A stretch of 64,000 nt of DNA. It comes from Siphonodentalium dalli. Its lineage: Eukaryota > Mollusca > Scaphopoda > Gadilida > Siphonodentaliidae. The notes under the pieces are model-generated. The model worked only from the letters and a program-made list of their open reading frames with translations, did no database searches and was not told where the DNA came from. Both the position numbers and the translations under genes were made by a program. Location: NCBI GenBank assembly GCA_032622095.1, contig CP136065.1, positions 212,580,151 to 212,644,150 on the forward strand, given 5' to 3'. Shown piece after piece: positions 13,039 to 24,340 of the stretch (its first letter is position 1; the number at the start of each line of letters is the position of its first letter).

Positions 13039-13869
13039 ATGTGCATGTATGGTACATGTATAAGCCACTTTAAGCTCCTTGTACAGATTACTTGGTGATA
13101 CAGCAGGTTGACAAAGATAAAGGAACATTAGAATATTTTGATTCTGTTATGGATTATAAGGCCTGTATGTGTACATGAATCTGATTATATTGACATACTG
13201 CAATAATTTGTCAATTAAAAGTTCATATCCTTCAGATAAGCTCAGAAACAAGGCTTGAGACTGTTCCATGGGTACTGTTGTGCTTTGTGTGGAGATTTGA
13301 AACTGGTACACCTCCAAATTCTGGTCAATGTAGTATGAAATATTAAAAAGTTTATGCATACGCTGGATGCCATAGTGCACATTTTCTGAGACTCGATGAA
13401 GCATACAAGTACATGTCTGTTGTAGAATTGAATTCACTAACTTCACTTGCCAAGATTTTCACCACATAAGTCTGATAAAATGTAGAGGTCACTGATCTGT
13501 CTCCATCAAGGAAGGAATGCATACATATATGTGTAATTTTTGCCTTCGATGAACACATTGATCGTCATTTGGTTATAAATTAAAGCCTCCCCTTCGCTGC
13601 AGTGTGCACTAGTTACCAGGTAAGCATGGTACTGGATTCAGTGCATATCGTCTGTAGGTACTAGTATACATATGGTACATGTGTATAGCCAGGAGATAAC
13701 ATCTACCGATAACATCTACAGTACATGTATCCAGTACATGTACACCGAATAACATTTGAAATCCTTCCTCATCCAGTCTTGGACAGAATTAATAATATTG
13801 GTATTAAGGGTCACCATGCAGTGTCTGCAAGAAGCACTCTGACAGGAAACATGATTCTATGATTGGTTA
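13039..13869 (-). other. Possible 3' untranslated region
   Basis: This mostly non-repetitive stretch lies directly downstream, on the minus strand, of the candidate terminal coding exon at 13870-13930. Frames of 99 and 68 codons occur but have no recognisable domain. The nearest clear AATAAA on the minus strand is at about 12921-12926, inside the family B MITE. Assignment as UTR is inference from position only. Confidence 0.25.
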
Positions 13870-13930
13870 TCAGATATCAGGCCTTGAATGAAATTTTGAT
13901 GTCTCAATCCAGTCAAGCAGCTCCTCCTGT
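13870..13930 (-). CDS. Candidate last coding exon of an unidentified gene
   Basis: On the minus strand a strong acceptor (an unbroken run of 11 T followed by CAG, at 13931-13945) leads into a short frame encoding QEELLDWIETSKFHSRPDI and then TGA. The first exon base completes a codon begun upstream, so the preceding intron is phase 2. The peptide looks like real protein sequence (acidic-amphipathic with a basic tail), but I do not recognise the family. A candidate start exon lies upstream on the same strand at 18308-18338. Its phase does not match directly, so at least one more exon would be needed between them, and none was found among the repeats. Chance occurrence cannot be excluded. Confidence 0.4.
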
Positions 13931-14103
13931 CTGAAAAAAAAAAGATTTGAATGCTTGTAATGACATCAGAAAAGAGGAATGACTGATCATATACATATTA
14001 TTAAGATACATCATCCAAATTGATCACCCGGGGGCCGAGTTATAACAGTAAATTATATCCATTCAAATGCTGCATGATGGTCAGAAACAGCTACAAATAC
14101 ATG

Positions 14104-14427
14104 TAACGGTGTAACAGATATCTCCCCCTGGATATATCCCCCACTCTGGATACACCCCCCCATGAATGACTAAAATAAAATTTCACTCATTTGATATATG
14201 TTACTTGAACAAACAAAAATTAAATATAAAAAAACAAACTTAAATCTCATAAAACATTTCTTTCTGGCCATTTCAGGGTCAAACGATATTAAATGAGTGA
14301 ATTTTCTTTTAGTCATACATGGGGGAAAATGCCCAGGGTGTGCGTGTGAGATATCTGAGGACATTCGCAAATACACTCCCCCATGGAGGAAGATATCCAG
14401 ACAGGAGGAGATGACGTGTTACACCGT
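14104..14427. mobile_element. MITE with GTGTAACA termini (324 bp)
   Basis: The left end reads AACGGTGTAACAGATATCTC and the right end GATGACGTGTTACACCGTAC; these are inverted copies. A pair of internal words (AAATTTCACTCATT and AATGAGTGAATTTTC) also face each other. It is related by its ends to the larger element that follows at 14479. Confidence 0.6.
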
Positions 14428-14478
14428 ACCTGTACCAAATACTCCCAAAAACATTCCAGATACATGTATACAGTATAG

Positions 14479-15478
14479 GTACCGGTGTAACACGATATCT
14501 CCCCCTGGTTATCTCCCCCCCCCACCCTGGGTATCTTCCCCCCCCCACTTGTAGATTTTTTTTCCCTCACTTATTTTATATTATGGTAAGAAATGCCGAG
14601 AAAACTGTTAATTTTTTTAATTTTTTTGGTTATTTTGAAGTTTAACTTAATCCAATAATAGCATAAATATGTCAAAATATTACCTTATGATTCTATCGTT
14701 TAATTTGCTTTATATAGTCATGAAATGGCGAGAAATTAACTTTATATGAGCAAAATTTTATAGAGTAAAAATTTTGGGTGGGGGGGGGGGGAGATACCCA
14801 GGCCTGAGTATCTCCCCCCCCCACCCAGCACCTACATATGACAAAAATTAAACGTATGATTTTATTGCTTAATTTGCTTTATATAGTCATGAAATGGCAA
14901 GAAATTAACTTTATATGAGGAAAATTTGATAGAGTAAGAATTTGGGGTGGGGGGGGGGGGAGATACCCAGGGCTGAGTATCTCCCCGCCCTACCCAGCGC
15001 CAACATATGACAAAAATTAAACGTATGATTTTATTGCTTAATTTGCTTTATATAGTCATGAAGTGGCGAGAAATTAACTTTATATGAGCAAAATTTTATT
15101 AGAGTAAGAATTTGGGGTGGGGGGAGATACCCAGGCCGGTCTGAGTATCTCCCCCCCCCCACCAGCACCTACATATGACAAAAATTAAACGTATGATTTT
15201 ATTGCTTAATTTGCTTTATATAGTCATGAAATGGTGAGAAATTAACTTTATATTAGCCAAATTTGATTAGAGTAAGAATTTGGGGTGGGGGGGGGAGATA
15301 CCCAGGCCTGAGTATCTTCCCCCCACCCCATATTCTTCTCTATCAAATTTTTTTTTAAATAGTTTTCTCAGCATTTCTTACCATAATAATATAAAATAAG
15401 TGAGGAAATAAAAATATATGAGTGGGGGGGGGAAGATACCCAGGGCAGGGGGGGGGGGGGGATAAACTGTTACACCGG
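14479..15478. mobile_element. G/C-tract tandem-repeat element with GTGTAACA termini
   Basis: The ends read ACCGGTGTAACACGATATCT and, reversed, AACTGTTACACCGGT. Inside, about four units of roughly 170 bp repeat from about 14640. Each has the words AATTTGCTTTATATAGTCATG and AAATTAACTTTATAT, then a G tract of 7-14, GAGATACCCAGG, a short spacer and a C tract. Every unit can therefore form a G:C-paired hairpin or a G-quadruplex on one strand. It is non-coding; frames rich in Pro or Gly across it are artefacts of the tracts. Confidence 0.7.
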
Positions 15479-15540
15479 TATGATATCATATTGGTCTTGT
15501 AAATAGCATATATTTGTAAATGTTTTAAGGCAATTGAAAC

Positions 15541-15950
15541 AGCTTGGGGGGGGGGGGGGGCAGGGGGGTTTGAAAACAAATTCCGGCACGTATGCCGGGG
15601 TGGGTGGGTGGTCAAAGCCACCAACAAGCAATTTTTTCCGCAACTAAAACAAGAATTTCCTGCTTGTTTTTTTAGTGTTTTGGCAATGAGTTGGGCTTCA
15701 AAACCACTTTGAATGAGAGAAATAATGTAATTCTAACTGGTAAACTGACTGCAGGCAGTTATCGTGTTGTATTTTGTTGCAAATTTTGAAATCCAAGATG
15801 GCCGCTGGCAGCCATGTTTTTTTGGCCGAATGACCTCAAAATGACTCATTCCTATTTACATGTCCATGTTAACATCCATGATAAATAGTATGCACAGAAA
15901 TTCATATACAGCTGTTTACAGTGAATTTCCGCCCGCAAATCTCTGTTTTA
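15541..15950 (+). repeat. Dispersed repeat E, copy 1
   Basis: Landmarks in order are: a G tract, CGGCACGTATGCCGGGGTGG, TTTTTTCCGCAACTAAAA, AAGATGGCC, CAGCCATGTTTTTTT, a word reading TTCCTATTTACATGTC, and CAGCTGTTTACAGTGAAT. The same order recurs at 16395-16870, so this is a direct repeat about 0.85 kb away. A G/A-rich inverted block (15955-16110) lies between the copies. No coding function is seen. Confidence 0.75.
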
Positions 15951-16383
15951 GTGTTAAAAGGGGGGTGGGTGTAAAAAAATGGTCGGAAAAAACTGCCGAA
16001 AACGGAAAAAAATTGGCGGTGTGGGTGGGTGGGTAAAAAAAAATGATCGAAAGGGAAAAAATGCCATACGTGCCTGAATTTTTTTTCCGACCCCACCCAC
16101 TGGGGGGTGCAATGTGGCACCCCAAATGTCAATACAACATTTGATTTTATCATCTTTACTTGAATTAGGTGAGTTCACAAATACTCTATTTCCATGCATA
16201 TACTAGTAAACACAATTATACATAATCATTGGGGAATTGAACAAATTATACTGTATAATATACAAGCATAATTATGTATACTAGAAGATAGCGGCACAAA
16301 CTAGTACTTCTGCATGTCAAATATCACACATACCAGTATATACCACTTTATATACTGCAGATTGACTTCTTTAAAAATATTGG

Positions 16384-16870
16384 CCATCATATCAGGGGGG
16401 GATTTCCGGGCACGTATGCCGGGGTGGATGGGTGGATTGGCCATCATATCAGGGGGGGATTTCCGGGCACGTATGCCGGGGTGGATGGGTGGTTGAACTT
16501 GATGGGACCAACAAACATTTTTTCCGCAACTAAAATGTTTTCTTCCTGCAAGTCGTTTGACTGTTTTTGCAATGAGTTTGGCTTAAAACTCATTACAATA
16601 AGAGAAATACCGGTATTTATAAACAGAAATGACAAATTTCATGATGATCAGACAAACAGTATAGCTTGTACCGGTAGCTCATGCTAATGGATTTAATTTT
16701 GAATTCCAAGATGGCCACCCGCTGGTGACCGGCAGCCATGTTTTTTTGCTGAATGACCCCAAAATGAGTCGTTCCTATTTACATGTCAATGTTAACATCC
16801 ATGACAAATAGTATTCACAGAAATTCATATACAGCTGTTTACAGTGAATCTCCAACCCCCCCCCCCACGC
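16384..16870 (+). repeat. Dispersed repeat E, copy 2, with a 56-bp local duplication
   Basis: This is a second copy of the repeat at 15541. Its left part is duplicated in tandem: GGCCATCATATCAGGGGGGG at 16382 and again at 16438, each followed by the palindromic word GGGCACGTATGCC. Copy 2 keeps the same order of landmarks as copy 1 and ends in a C tract (about 16855-16866) before the next palindrome. Confidence 0.75.
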
Positions 16871-16888
16871 AAATCTGTGATTAACTAT

Positions 16889-17224
16889 CCTTGGATATGC
16901 CACAATATCGCATCTAAAATCAAACAGTGCTTGATATTACTTTTTATCACTCGCGATCATGTCGTGAGAATGCGCAGTACAACTACCGGTTACTACCCAC
17001 AACGAAATCTTTCCACTTACGATTGAATCGTGATCATCAGAACATTCACTTGGTGAACGTTCAGACGACCACGATTCAATCGTAAGTGGAAACTTTTCGG
17101 TCGTACTAGTAGGAAGTAACCGGTAATTGGACTGCGCATGCTCACATCAAATTCGTAGGTCAAAAATAATATCAAGCACTGAACAACATTTGATTTTAGA
17201 TGCGAAATTGTGGCGTATCCTTGG
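16889..17224. mobile_element. Long imperfect palindrome (MITE), 336 bp
   Basis: The left arm CCTTGGATATGCCACAATAT pairs with the right arm's CGAAATTGTGGCGTATCC. The central stem uses CCACTTACGATTGAATCGT and its complement (about 17010-17095), and ACCGGTTACT pairs with AAGTAACCGGT. The centre is near 17055. A further fragment of the same family (CCACTTACGATTGAATCGTG) is at about 17398-17445. Confidence 0.75.
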
Positions 17225-17542
17225 TTTGATACCTCCACTTGCGACGCAAGATTCGCAGTCCTGTGTACGTAAAATTTGTAGCTGGAAATGACCGGTGTGG
17301 TCAATCAACATACGGTATAATCATGTACATGTACATGTAGGACGACATCGCAATTGTGTAAACAAACTATCCACGATCTCGTCGGGCCCCGATTCCTCCA
17401 CTTACGATTGAATCGTGGTCGTCTGAACATACACTTAGTGTTGAATTGGCCACACAATAACGAGAGTGTGAATGCCATGGGCATTTTAATATTATCAGGT
17501 TCACATTTGTTCAAAATAATGCTATGAAGAAGTACCTTTATA

Positions 17543-17779
17543 TGGAGCCACGGAGGTGACATCCGAATGTTTTTTTTAAGTCGTGGCCACGAGAATAAAG
17601 TCGTGGCCACGAGAATATGAAGTCGTGGCCACCAGAATATGAAGTCGTGGCCACGACTTTATTCTCGTGGCCACGACTTCATATGCTCGTGGCCACGACT
17701 TCATATGCTCGTGGCCTCGACTTTGTTTTCGTGGCCACGACTTAACAAAAAACATTCGGATGTCACCTCCGGGGCTCCA
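17543..17779. mobile_element. Hairpin MITE built of GTCGTGGCCACGA units
   Basis: The termini TGGAGCC...GGAGGTGACATCCGAATG and CATTCGGATGTCACCTCC...GGCTCCA are inverted repeats. TA lies outside both ends (17541-17542 and 17780-17781). The interior consists of eight CGTGGCC cores separated by short A/T spacers, most of them the self-complementary CGTGGCCACG. The symmetry centre is near 17650. With so many cores the element can pair in several registers. It has no coding capacity. A TA duplication is typical of Tc1/mariner-type and some other elements. Confidence 0.85.
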
Positions 17780-17789
17780 TACATTTATA

Positions 17790-18300
17790 TATACAATTGC
17801 CTTTTAAGTTATATTTTCAATAAATGTTACCTTTTTGTCTTCCAACTAGTATTGTCATATTAATATTGACAGATAATGCACAGCAATTATGGCTTTATGC
17901 CGGAATTTGATTTTGCAGAGTAAAGATTCCCATTCACGGAATACTTTCCTTTTATATAGCATAGAAATTAAGCACAAATTATAATTTAATAAAAACCGTT
18001 TTTGCAAAGTTTCCCAGTTTTGCGAATATTGTGTAGGGGTACATAGATATACGAATGATCAATGCCGTATAATCATAGTCCATCAGATGTTACTATTTTA
18101 ACATGACAAATCATAACATATCACAACCCGATCATCGTATTCTAAATTTGTTTACATATTTCACGGACAGTAAAATTCACGTTGATTTCATTTGAAGAAT
18201 ATGAATAAATCACGCAATTTTAATCGTATTTCAATTAAGTATATCACTCGTAACAACATTGTCGTAAAGAGAAAACACTTCAACAGTTTACTTATTAGTT
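17790..18300. other. Intergenic or intronic stretch
   Basis: No repeat or coding signal was recognised. If the exon at 18308-18338 is real, this is the start of its first intron on the minus strand. Confidence 0.35.
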
Positions 18301-18307
18301 CACTTAC

Positions 18308-18338
18308 CTGAATAATCATTATCAAGTGAAGAGTTCAT
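18308..18338 (-). CDS. Candidate first coding exon of an unidentified gene
   Basis: On the minus strand an ATG begins the peptide MNSSLDNDYS, followed by a single G and a textbook donor, GTAAGTG (18301-18307). The intron would be phase 1. The context before the ATG (CGGAA) is acceptable for a start. No protein family can be assigned from ten residues. It may belong with the candidate terminal exon at 13870-13930, but their phases require at least one intermediate exon. The satellite array at 18.9-21.9 kb would then lie upstream of the gene. This is a splice-signal-based guess. Confidence 0.3.
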
Positions 18339-18590
18339 TTCCGACCTTGGAAATTTGTCAAAATGGACGAACCAACTTCGTGACGTGGCGATAAACAAAA
18401 TATCAGGAACGGTTGTTATAGCGGAACGAAATTAAACACATCTCTGTATCAGGTGTCATTTCTGCACAGATCAAAACCATTTGCATGGTCATAAAACTAA
18501 AGGTATCTATGGATTACTCATATGGTGGTCCTATATCATAGTATAGACTTGAGTGATGTGTTTTGGCCTGTGCCATTTAAAATTAATTCA

Positions 18591-18735
18591 GGGGGGGGGG
18601 GGGGTCAATGCATATTAATTTTTATTTGCGCTGCTTAAGCATATATATTTGCGCTTAAGCTCAAATGATAGAGGTTATTTGCAATTAAGCGCAAATATTT
18701 GCGCTCAAGTGTAAATAAATAATAAATGTGAAAAG
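18591..18735. repeat. GCGCTTAAGCGC-type low-complexity repeat
   Basis: After a G12 tract come repeated short palindromic words of the type TTTGCGCTTAAGC and GCAATTAAGCGCAAAT in both orientations. The same word class is abundant at 51600-51680 and 52510-52670. Confidence 0.6.
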
Positions 18736-18769
18736 GGCCTCCCATGCATGTATATATGACCATGGCGGG

Positions 18770-18886
18770 AATTGCGCTGACCAGTGCAGCATTAAAGACC
18801 ATGTGTTAGAGCATTCTCTTATATATGTGAGTCATCCATATGGAGCCTCGCATCATATATAAGAGAATGTACTGGTTTACAAGGCT
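18770..18886. repeat. Family A MITE fragment
   Basis: It contains CATTCTCTTATATATGTGAG, a spacer, then GCCTCGCATCATATATAAGAG, the family A stem-loop. It lies directly at the left edge of the 382-bp array. The CCCTTT terminus and the right half are missing. Confidence 0.6.
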
Positions 18887-18889
18887 TGC

Positions 18890-21875
18890 CAATAAACTAA
18901 ACATTTCTCAGGTTATTGCATGCACTTTTAATACACAGGGCAAGGTAGATTACACCATTTGATAGATATTCTAGTTTTTGAAAACTAACTTAAAGTCATA
19001 TTTTATGCAACCTGTCTAGCCAACTGAACTATGAACTATAGACATGTTATTGTTTTTATTATCAGAGACATGCCTTCCGCAAAGATATAGCCTTATACAT
19101 TATAAACATGCAAATAGTTGCTTCATTTGGGCTAACTTCCATCATTTAGAGAGTCAAATCTGAGGAAATTCTCTTTTGAAAGTTGTAGCATGCCTGGCCT
19201 GCTGAATTGATGTCACAAACATCAAATGTTAGTACTTCTTTATTAGATGGATATCTCTGCCAATAAATTAAACATTTATCATGATCATTGCATGGATTTT
19301 AATGTACATGGCAAGGTAGATTACATTATATTTTGAATATTTTACTTAAAATATTTTGTGGAAACTACCTAAAAGCCATATTGTATGCATCCCTGTATAG
19401 CCAAATGAAATTAAACTATTGATATGGTATTGTATATTTCATCAGATACATGCCTTCTGGAAAGATATAGCCTTATACATTATAAACATGCAAATACATG
19501 TAGTTGCCTCATTTAGGGCTAACTTCCATCATTTAGAGAGTCAAATCTGAGGAAATTCTCTTAGTTTGAAAGTTGTAGCATGCCTGGCCTGCTGAATTGA
19601 TGTCACAACCATCAAATGTTAGTACTTCTTTATTAGATGGATATCTCTGCCAATAAATTAAACATTTCTCATGGTCATTGCATGCATTTTAATATACAAG
19701 GCAATGTAGAAAACATCATTTGATGGATATTTTACTTAATATAGTCTGTGGAAACTACATAAAAGCAATATTGTATGCATCCCTGTATAGCCAAATCAAA
19801 TTAAACTATGGATATTGTATTGTTTATTTCATCTGAGACATGTATTCTGTTCAGATATAGCCTTATATATGTTATAAACATGCCAATAATGGCCTCATTT
19901 GGGCTTTCTTCCATAATTTAGAGAGTCAAAGCTGAAGAGATTCCCTTATTTCAAATTTATAAGATGCCAAGCCAGCTGAAATGGTGTATCAAACCTCAAT
20001 TGTCAGTATTTCCTATCAGATGGACATATCAACTAATAAATTAAACATTTCCCATGGTCATTACATGCTTTTTAATATACAAGGCAATGTAGAAAACATC
20101 ATTTGATGGATATTTTACTTAAAATAGTCAGTGGAAACTACATAAAAGCAATATTGTATGCATCCCTGTATAGCCAAATCAAATTAAACTATGGATATTG
20201 TATTGTTTATTTCATCTGAGACATGTATTCTGTTCAGATATAGCCTTATATATCTTATAAACATGCCAATAATGGCATCATTTAGGCTTTTTTCCATAAT
20301 TTAGAGGGTCAAAGCTGAATAAATTCCCTTATTTCAAATTTGTAAGATGCCAAGCCAGCTGAAATGGTGTATCAAACCTCAAATGGCAGTATTTCTTATC
20401 AGATGGACATCTCTACCAATAAATTAAACATTTTTCATGGTCATTGCATGCATTTTAATATACAGGACAAGGCAGAAAACATCATTTGATGGATATTTTA
20501 CTTAAAATAGTCTGGAAACAACCTAAAAGCCATGTTGTATGCATCCCTGTATAGCCAAAACAAATTAAACTATGGATATGTTATTGTTGATTTCATCAGA
20601 GACATGTATTCTGTTGAGATATAGCCTTATATATGTTATAAACATGCAAATAGTGGCTTCATTTGGGCTTGCTTCCATAATTTAGAGAGCCAAACCTGAA
20701 GAGATTCCCTTATTTTAAATTTGTAAGATGCCAAGCCAGCTAAAATGGTGTATCAAACCTTAAATGGCAGTATTTCTTATCAGATTGACATCTCTCCCAA
20801 TAAATTAAACATTTCTCATGGTCACTGCATGCATTATGATATATAGGGCAAGGTAGAAAACATTATTTGATGGATATCTTACTTAAAATAGTCTGTGGAA
20901 ACTACATAAAAGCAATATTGTATGCATCCCTCTATAGCCAAATGCAATTAAACTATGGATATTTTATTGTGCATTTTATCAGAGACATGTATTCTGTTGA
21001 GATATAGCCTTATACATGTCATTAATATGCAAATAGTGGCTTCATTTGGGCTTTCTTCCATTATTTAGAGAGTCAAATCTGAAGAAATTCCCTTAGTTTG
21101 ATATTTATGATCCCATAATCCCATGAAATGGTATTTTAAACCTCAAATGTCAGTATTTATTATCAGATGAACATATCAACTAATGAATTAAACATTTCCC
21201 ATGGTCATTACATGCATTTTAATATACAAGGCTATGTAGAAAACATCCTTTGATGGATATTTTACTTAAAACAGTCTGTGGAAACTACATAAAAGCAATA
21301 TTGTATGCATCCCTCTATAGCCAAATGCAATTGAACTATGGATATTTTATTGTGCATTTTATCAGAGACATGTATTCTGTTGAGATATAGCCTTATACAT
21401 GTTATTAATATGCAAATAGTGGCTTCATTTGGGCTTTCTTCCATAATTTAGAGAGTCAAAGCTGAATAAATTCCCTTAGGTTTCAAGCCAGCTGAAATGG
21501 TGTATCAAACCTAAAATGTCAGTATTTCTTATCAGATGGACATCTCTACCAATAAATTAAGGATTTCTCATGGCCATTGCATGCATTTTAATATATAGGA
21601 CAAGGCAGAATACATCACTTGATGGATATTTTACTTAAAATACTTTGTGGAAACTACATAAAAGCCACATTGTATGCTTTCCTATAATTCAACTATGGAT
21701 AAATTGGATATTTTATTGTTTGTATCATCAGAGACATGCATTCTGCTAAGATATAGTATTTTGTGTGTTATAAACATACAATAGGTGCATGGCCTCATTG
21801 GGCTTGCTTTCATAATACAAGAGAGTCAACTCTGAAGAAATACCATCGGTTTGAAATTGGTAGCATCTTCCATCC
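18890..21875 (+). repeat. Satellite-like tandem array, unit about 382 bp, 8 units
   Basis: The word CAATAAATTAAACATTT or a variant of it marks unit starts at 18890, 19261, 19651, 20033, 20417, 20798, 21180 and 21550, giving spacings of 371, 390, 382, 384, 381, 382 and 370. Other landmarks recur once per unit: a word like ATGCATCCCTGTATAGCC, one like GAGATATAGCCTTATA, and CATAATTTAGAGAGTCAAA. The outer units are the most diverged. No unit carries a long open frame. The array is probably a small satellite or the internal repeat of a larger element. Confidence 0.9.
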
Positions 21876-21879
21876 TTAT

Positions 21880-22135
21880 ATAAGAGGGGTATATACCAGC
21901 TTGAAGTACCGGTTTAATTAATAGGTTCAATGCAAGGGGTCCACCAGAGAGGTTTGTCTAGTTCGGGATGGTGTGGCAAACCGCCAACTGGAGATTTCAA
22001 GGGAGGCCTCCTCAATGGTGACCTACTATATTGTGCAAACAAAATTTTATTAAAATTGTATAAAGGTCAGCATGCCCTAAGAGCATTGAGAAATAGATAA
22101 AAACACTTACTGACAGATTGCCAATAACAAAATTA
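21880..22135. other. Short gene-free stretch
   Basis: No gene or clear repeat was recognised between the satellite array and the next repeat. Confidence 0.4.
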
Positions 22136-22139
22136 CATC

Positions 22140-22440
22140 TATTGAAACTATTGTTATGTAAACAAAACTGTTACAGTGATTTGTCAACAAATATATAATT
22201 CTAGCTGTATTATTAGTTCAAATATTTAACTATGAATAACATTTTCAGAATATTTAATCAACAGGTTGCACCTTTTCCAATGTTATGTAAACAAAACTGT
22301 TACAGTGAGTGACTTGTCAACAATTATATAATCCTATAGCTGTAGTATTACATGTAGTTCAAATATTTAAGTATGAATATGAATTTCAGAATATTTAATC
22401 AACAGGTTGGACCTTTTTCAATGTTTACCATAAAATTTTG
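22140..22440 (+). repeat. Family D fragment, duplicated in tandem
   Basis: Two units of about 131 bp begin TTATGTAAACAAAACTGTTAC (near 22152 and 22283) and share the words TTTGTCAACAA, AGTTCAAATATTTAA and TTTCAGAATATTTAATCAAC. They match the end of family D at 12040-12160. Confidence 0.7.
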
Positions 22441-22499
22441 ATCACAATTTTGCTCTCGTTGGACTTTTACAGTTATTCCAATACAGCAGTAATTTGTAC

Positions 22500-22820
22500 A
22501 TAACAATTAATTCTTGGTTTAGAAATATTTTCTTTAAGTATTTCTTAACTTAGAAAAAAAATCTTGAAACAAGAAATATATATTTAATTTTTGAAGCCAT
22601 TTTCTTAGTAAGGAAATTGTTTCTTGTTTCAAGACTAAAATCTATCTTTTTTGAGAAAACTATCTCTTGTCTGGTGTGAGTTTCTTAAATTTTCTTGATG
22701 TAGCAGACTTGGGGGGTATATTTCCCAAAATAAGATTTATTTTCCTGTTTCAGGAAATAGTTTTTCTTGTTTCAAGATATTTTATCTTATTAAGAAATTA
22801 TTTTTGGCAGTGTGGCGGCA
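22500..22820. repeat. CTTGTTTCAAG-rich MITE-like repeat
   Basis: It is made of AAGAAAATCTTG and CTTGTTTCAAGA-type words in both orientations. It ends TTATTTTTGGCAGTGTGGC, the complement of the left end at 8383. It is non-coding. Confidence 0.6.
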
Positions 22821-23495
22821 CTTTGAACTTGTGGCAACGTCGTTGTATATTTCTAAAAGACGACACAATGTCTTTGAAATATGCCGATTGTCACCGTGTC
22901 CAATGAACTGAATGCACTCGCCCTTGAATCTGATTGGACCAATGGGGAAATGATTGACATTCTCTCGAAACTAGGGAACCTATACGGCATTTTAATTTGC
23001 GAGTATACTTCGTTTGCATGGGTATATTTAGATGTTACTGGTACAGGCTATCACTTATCGTGTGGTGACTGCTGAATGAAACTCACTATTATCAATTACT
23101 TAACTGCTTCTGAGTCCTGAATTTTCCGGTGGGGGGGGACCTTTGTGATTGTTATACACATTCTGGAAGTTTGCTGAAACTTATAGTTTCCGTAACATTA
23201 GATTCCTTTTTTAGGAACCGCATGCGGTCCGTCGTGCATTCCTACTTTTATATTGTTAGTATGTTTGACTATTCATAACACTGAAATTAATGGCTACGTT
23301 CGTTCTAATGAACTCACAATTATTATAACCATGACATCGCAGGCAAATGTGCTGGTATTGAATACATTGTGCTCATTAGTCATTACCGGTGGTTTATGGT
23401 GCACATTATTAACGTAAAAATTACATCAGCCGAGTTTTTTTAACCAATACCCAGCCAATAGGCCATATTACGGAATACTTCCACTGTTATTAATG
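22821..23495. other. Gene-free stretch
   Basis: No gene was recognised; frames of 64-79 codons here have no known motif. Confidence 0.35.
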
Positions 23496-23499
23496 TTAG

Positions 23500-23576
23500 A
23501 TACGATTAATCGATTATAATCGATTATTGACGACCGATTATCGATTATCAAAATCAATAATCGTGGCACCTCTAAT
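23500..23576. repeat. ATCGATTA-rich MITE terminus
   Basis: A run of overlapping GATTAATCGATTATAATCG and CGATTATCGATTATC words ends in AATCGTGGCACCTCTA. Such an end resembles hAT-type MITE termini in other animals, but no partner end was found. Confidence 0.35.
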
Positions 23577-24340
23577 TAAATGTTATTTTTAATTTAAATT
23601 ATAAAAAAGCTACGCGCGTTTATAGAATTTGTCTTCTAACATTTCGGTTTAACTGCATAACATTAGGTTACGTTCATACACTCACAAAATTGCCAGGCAT
23701 TTTTTGCAGGCATTTATCTATAGAAAGCTACAATGTGCCAAAAACCGAATTTATAAATGCTTATAAAAGGCAAATGTACCACATATAACTAACTATATGA
23801 GAAGTAAAAACTATGCAGTTCCCCTAGTATCCATGTTATCGAAATTTGACTGTAAATAGCATGCAATTATATGGCAATAATAAATCATACAGGTATTTTA
23901 AAGCAATGTGTTAATAGCACCGTTACATGTGGAATTATCGAAATTTTACTTCTCATGTCGTTAGCTTTGGTAAATATACATTTTATATGCATCTTGTTGT
24001 TCATATTCTGGCGCCAGTAAGAAAATGCGTGCACAAAATGCCGTTCAAACTTGCCAGTGTATGAACGTATGCCCCTTAATCTAAACACGAGTAATTTCTT
24101 AAATACAGATACTACACATCGTTTAATACGTCTACCCCAGATAAGTTGTTCTAAGACAGATATTTGATTTAGTAAATGGATATGATATAAAGGTGACCCC
24201 ACTGCAATAAAATGAACATTTGTTACACATCCTTCGAAGTGGTTTGTTTGTCCCAGGATTAACTCATCCAGGTATACATTTAACCCGCATTGCAGTGAAA
24301 TTATAATTATATTATCGTAACAATATTTCGATTGAGTAAA
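23577..24340. other. Stretch with one 164-codon open frame of unknown meaning
   Basis: A minus-strand frame at 23885-24379 encodes 164 residues without recognisable motif and runs into the adjacent inverted-repeat element. It is not called as a gene. Small inverted words (GTTCATACACTCACAAAATTG and CAAACTTGCCAGTGTATGAAC) occur near 23671 and 24047. Confidence 0.3.

Noticed and set aside
15355-16199. Pro/Phe-rich frames on the minus strand
   Set aside because: They are produced by G/C tracts and G/A-rich blocks of repeats; all frames shift at tract-length changes.
16844-17026. 60-codon frame starting with prolines
   Set aside because: It runs across a C tract and into a palindromic MITE; the composition comes from the tract.
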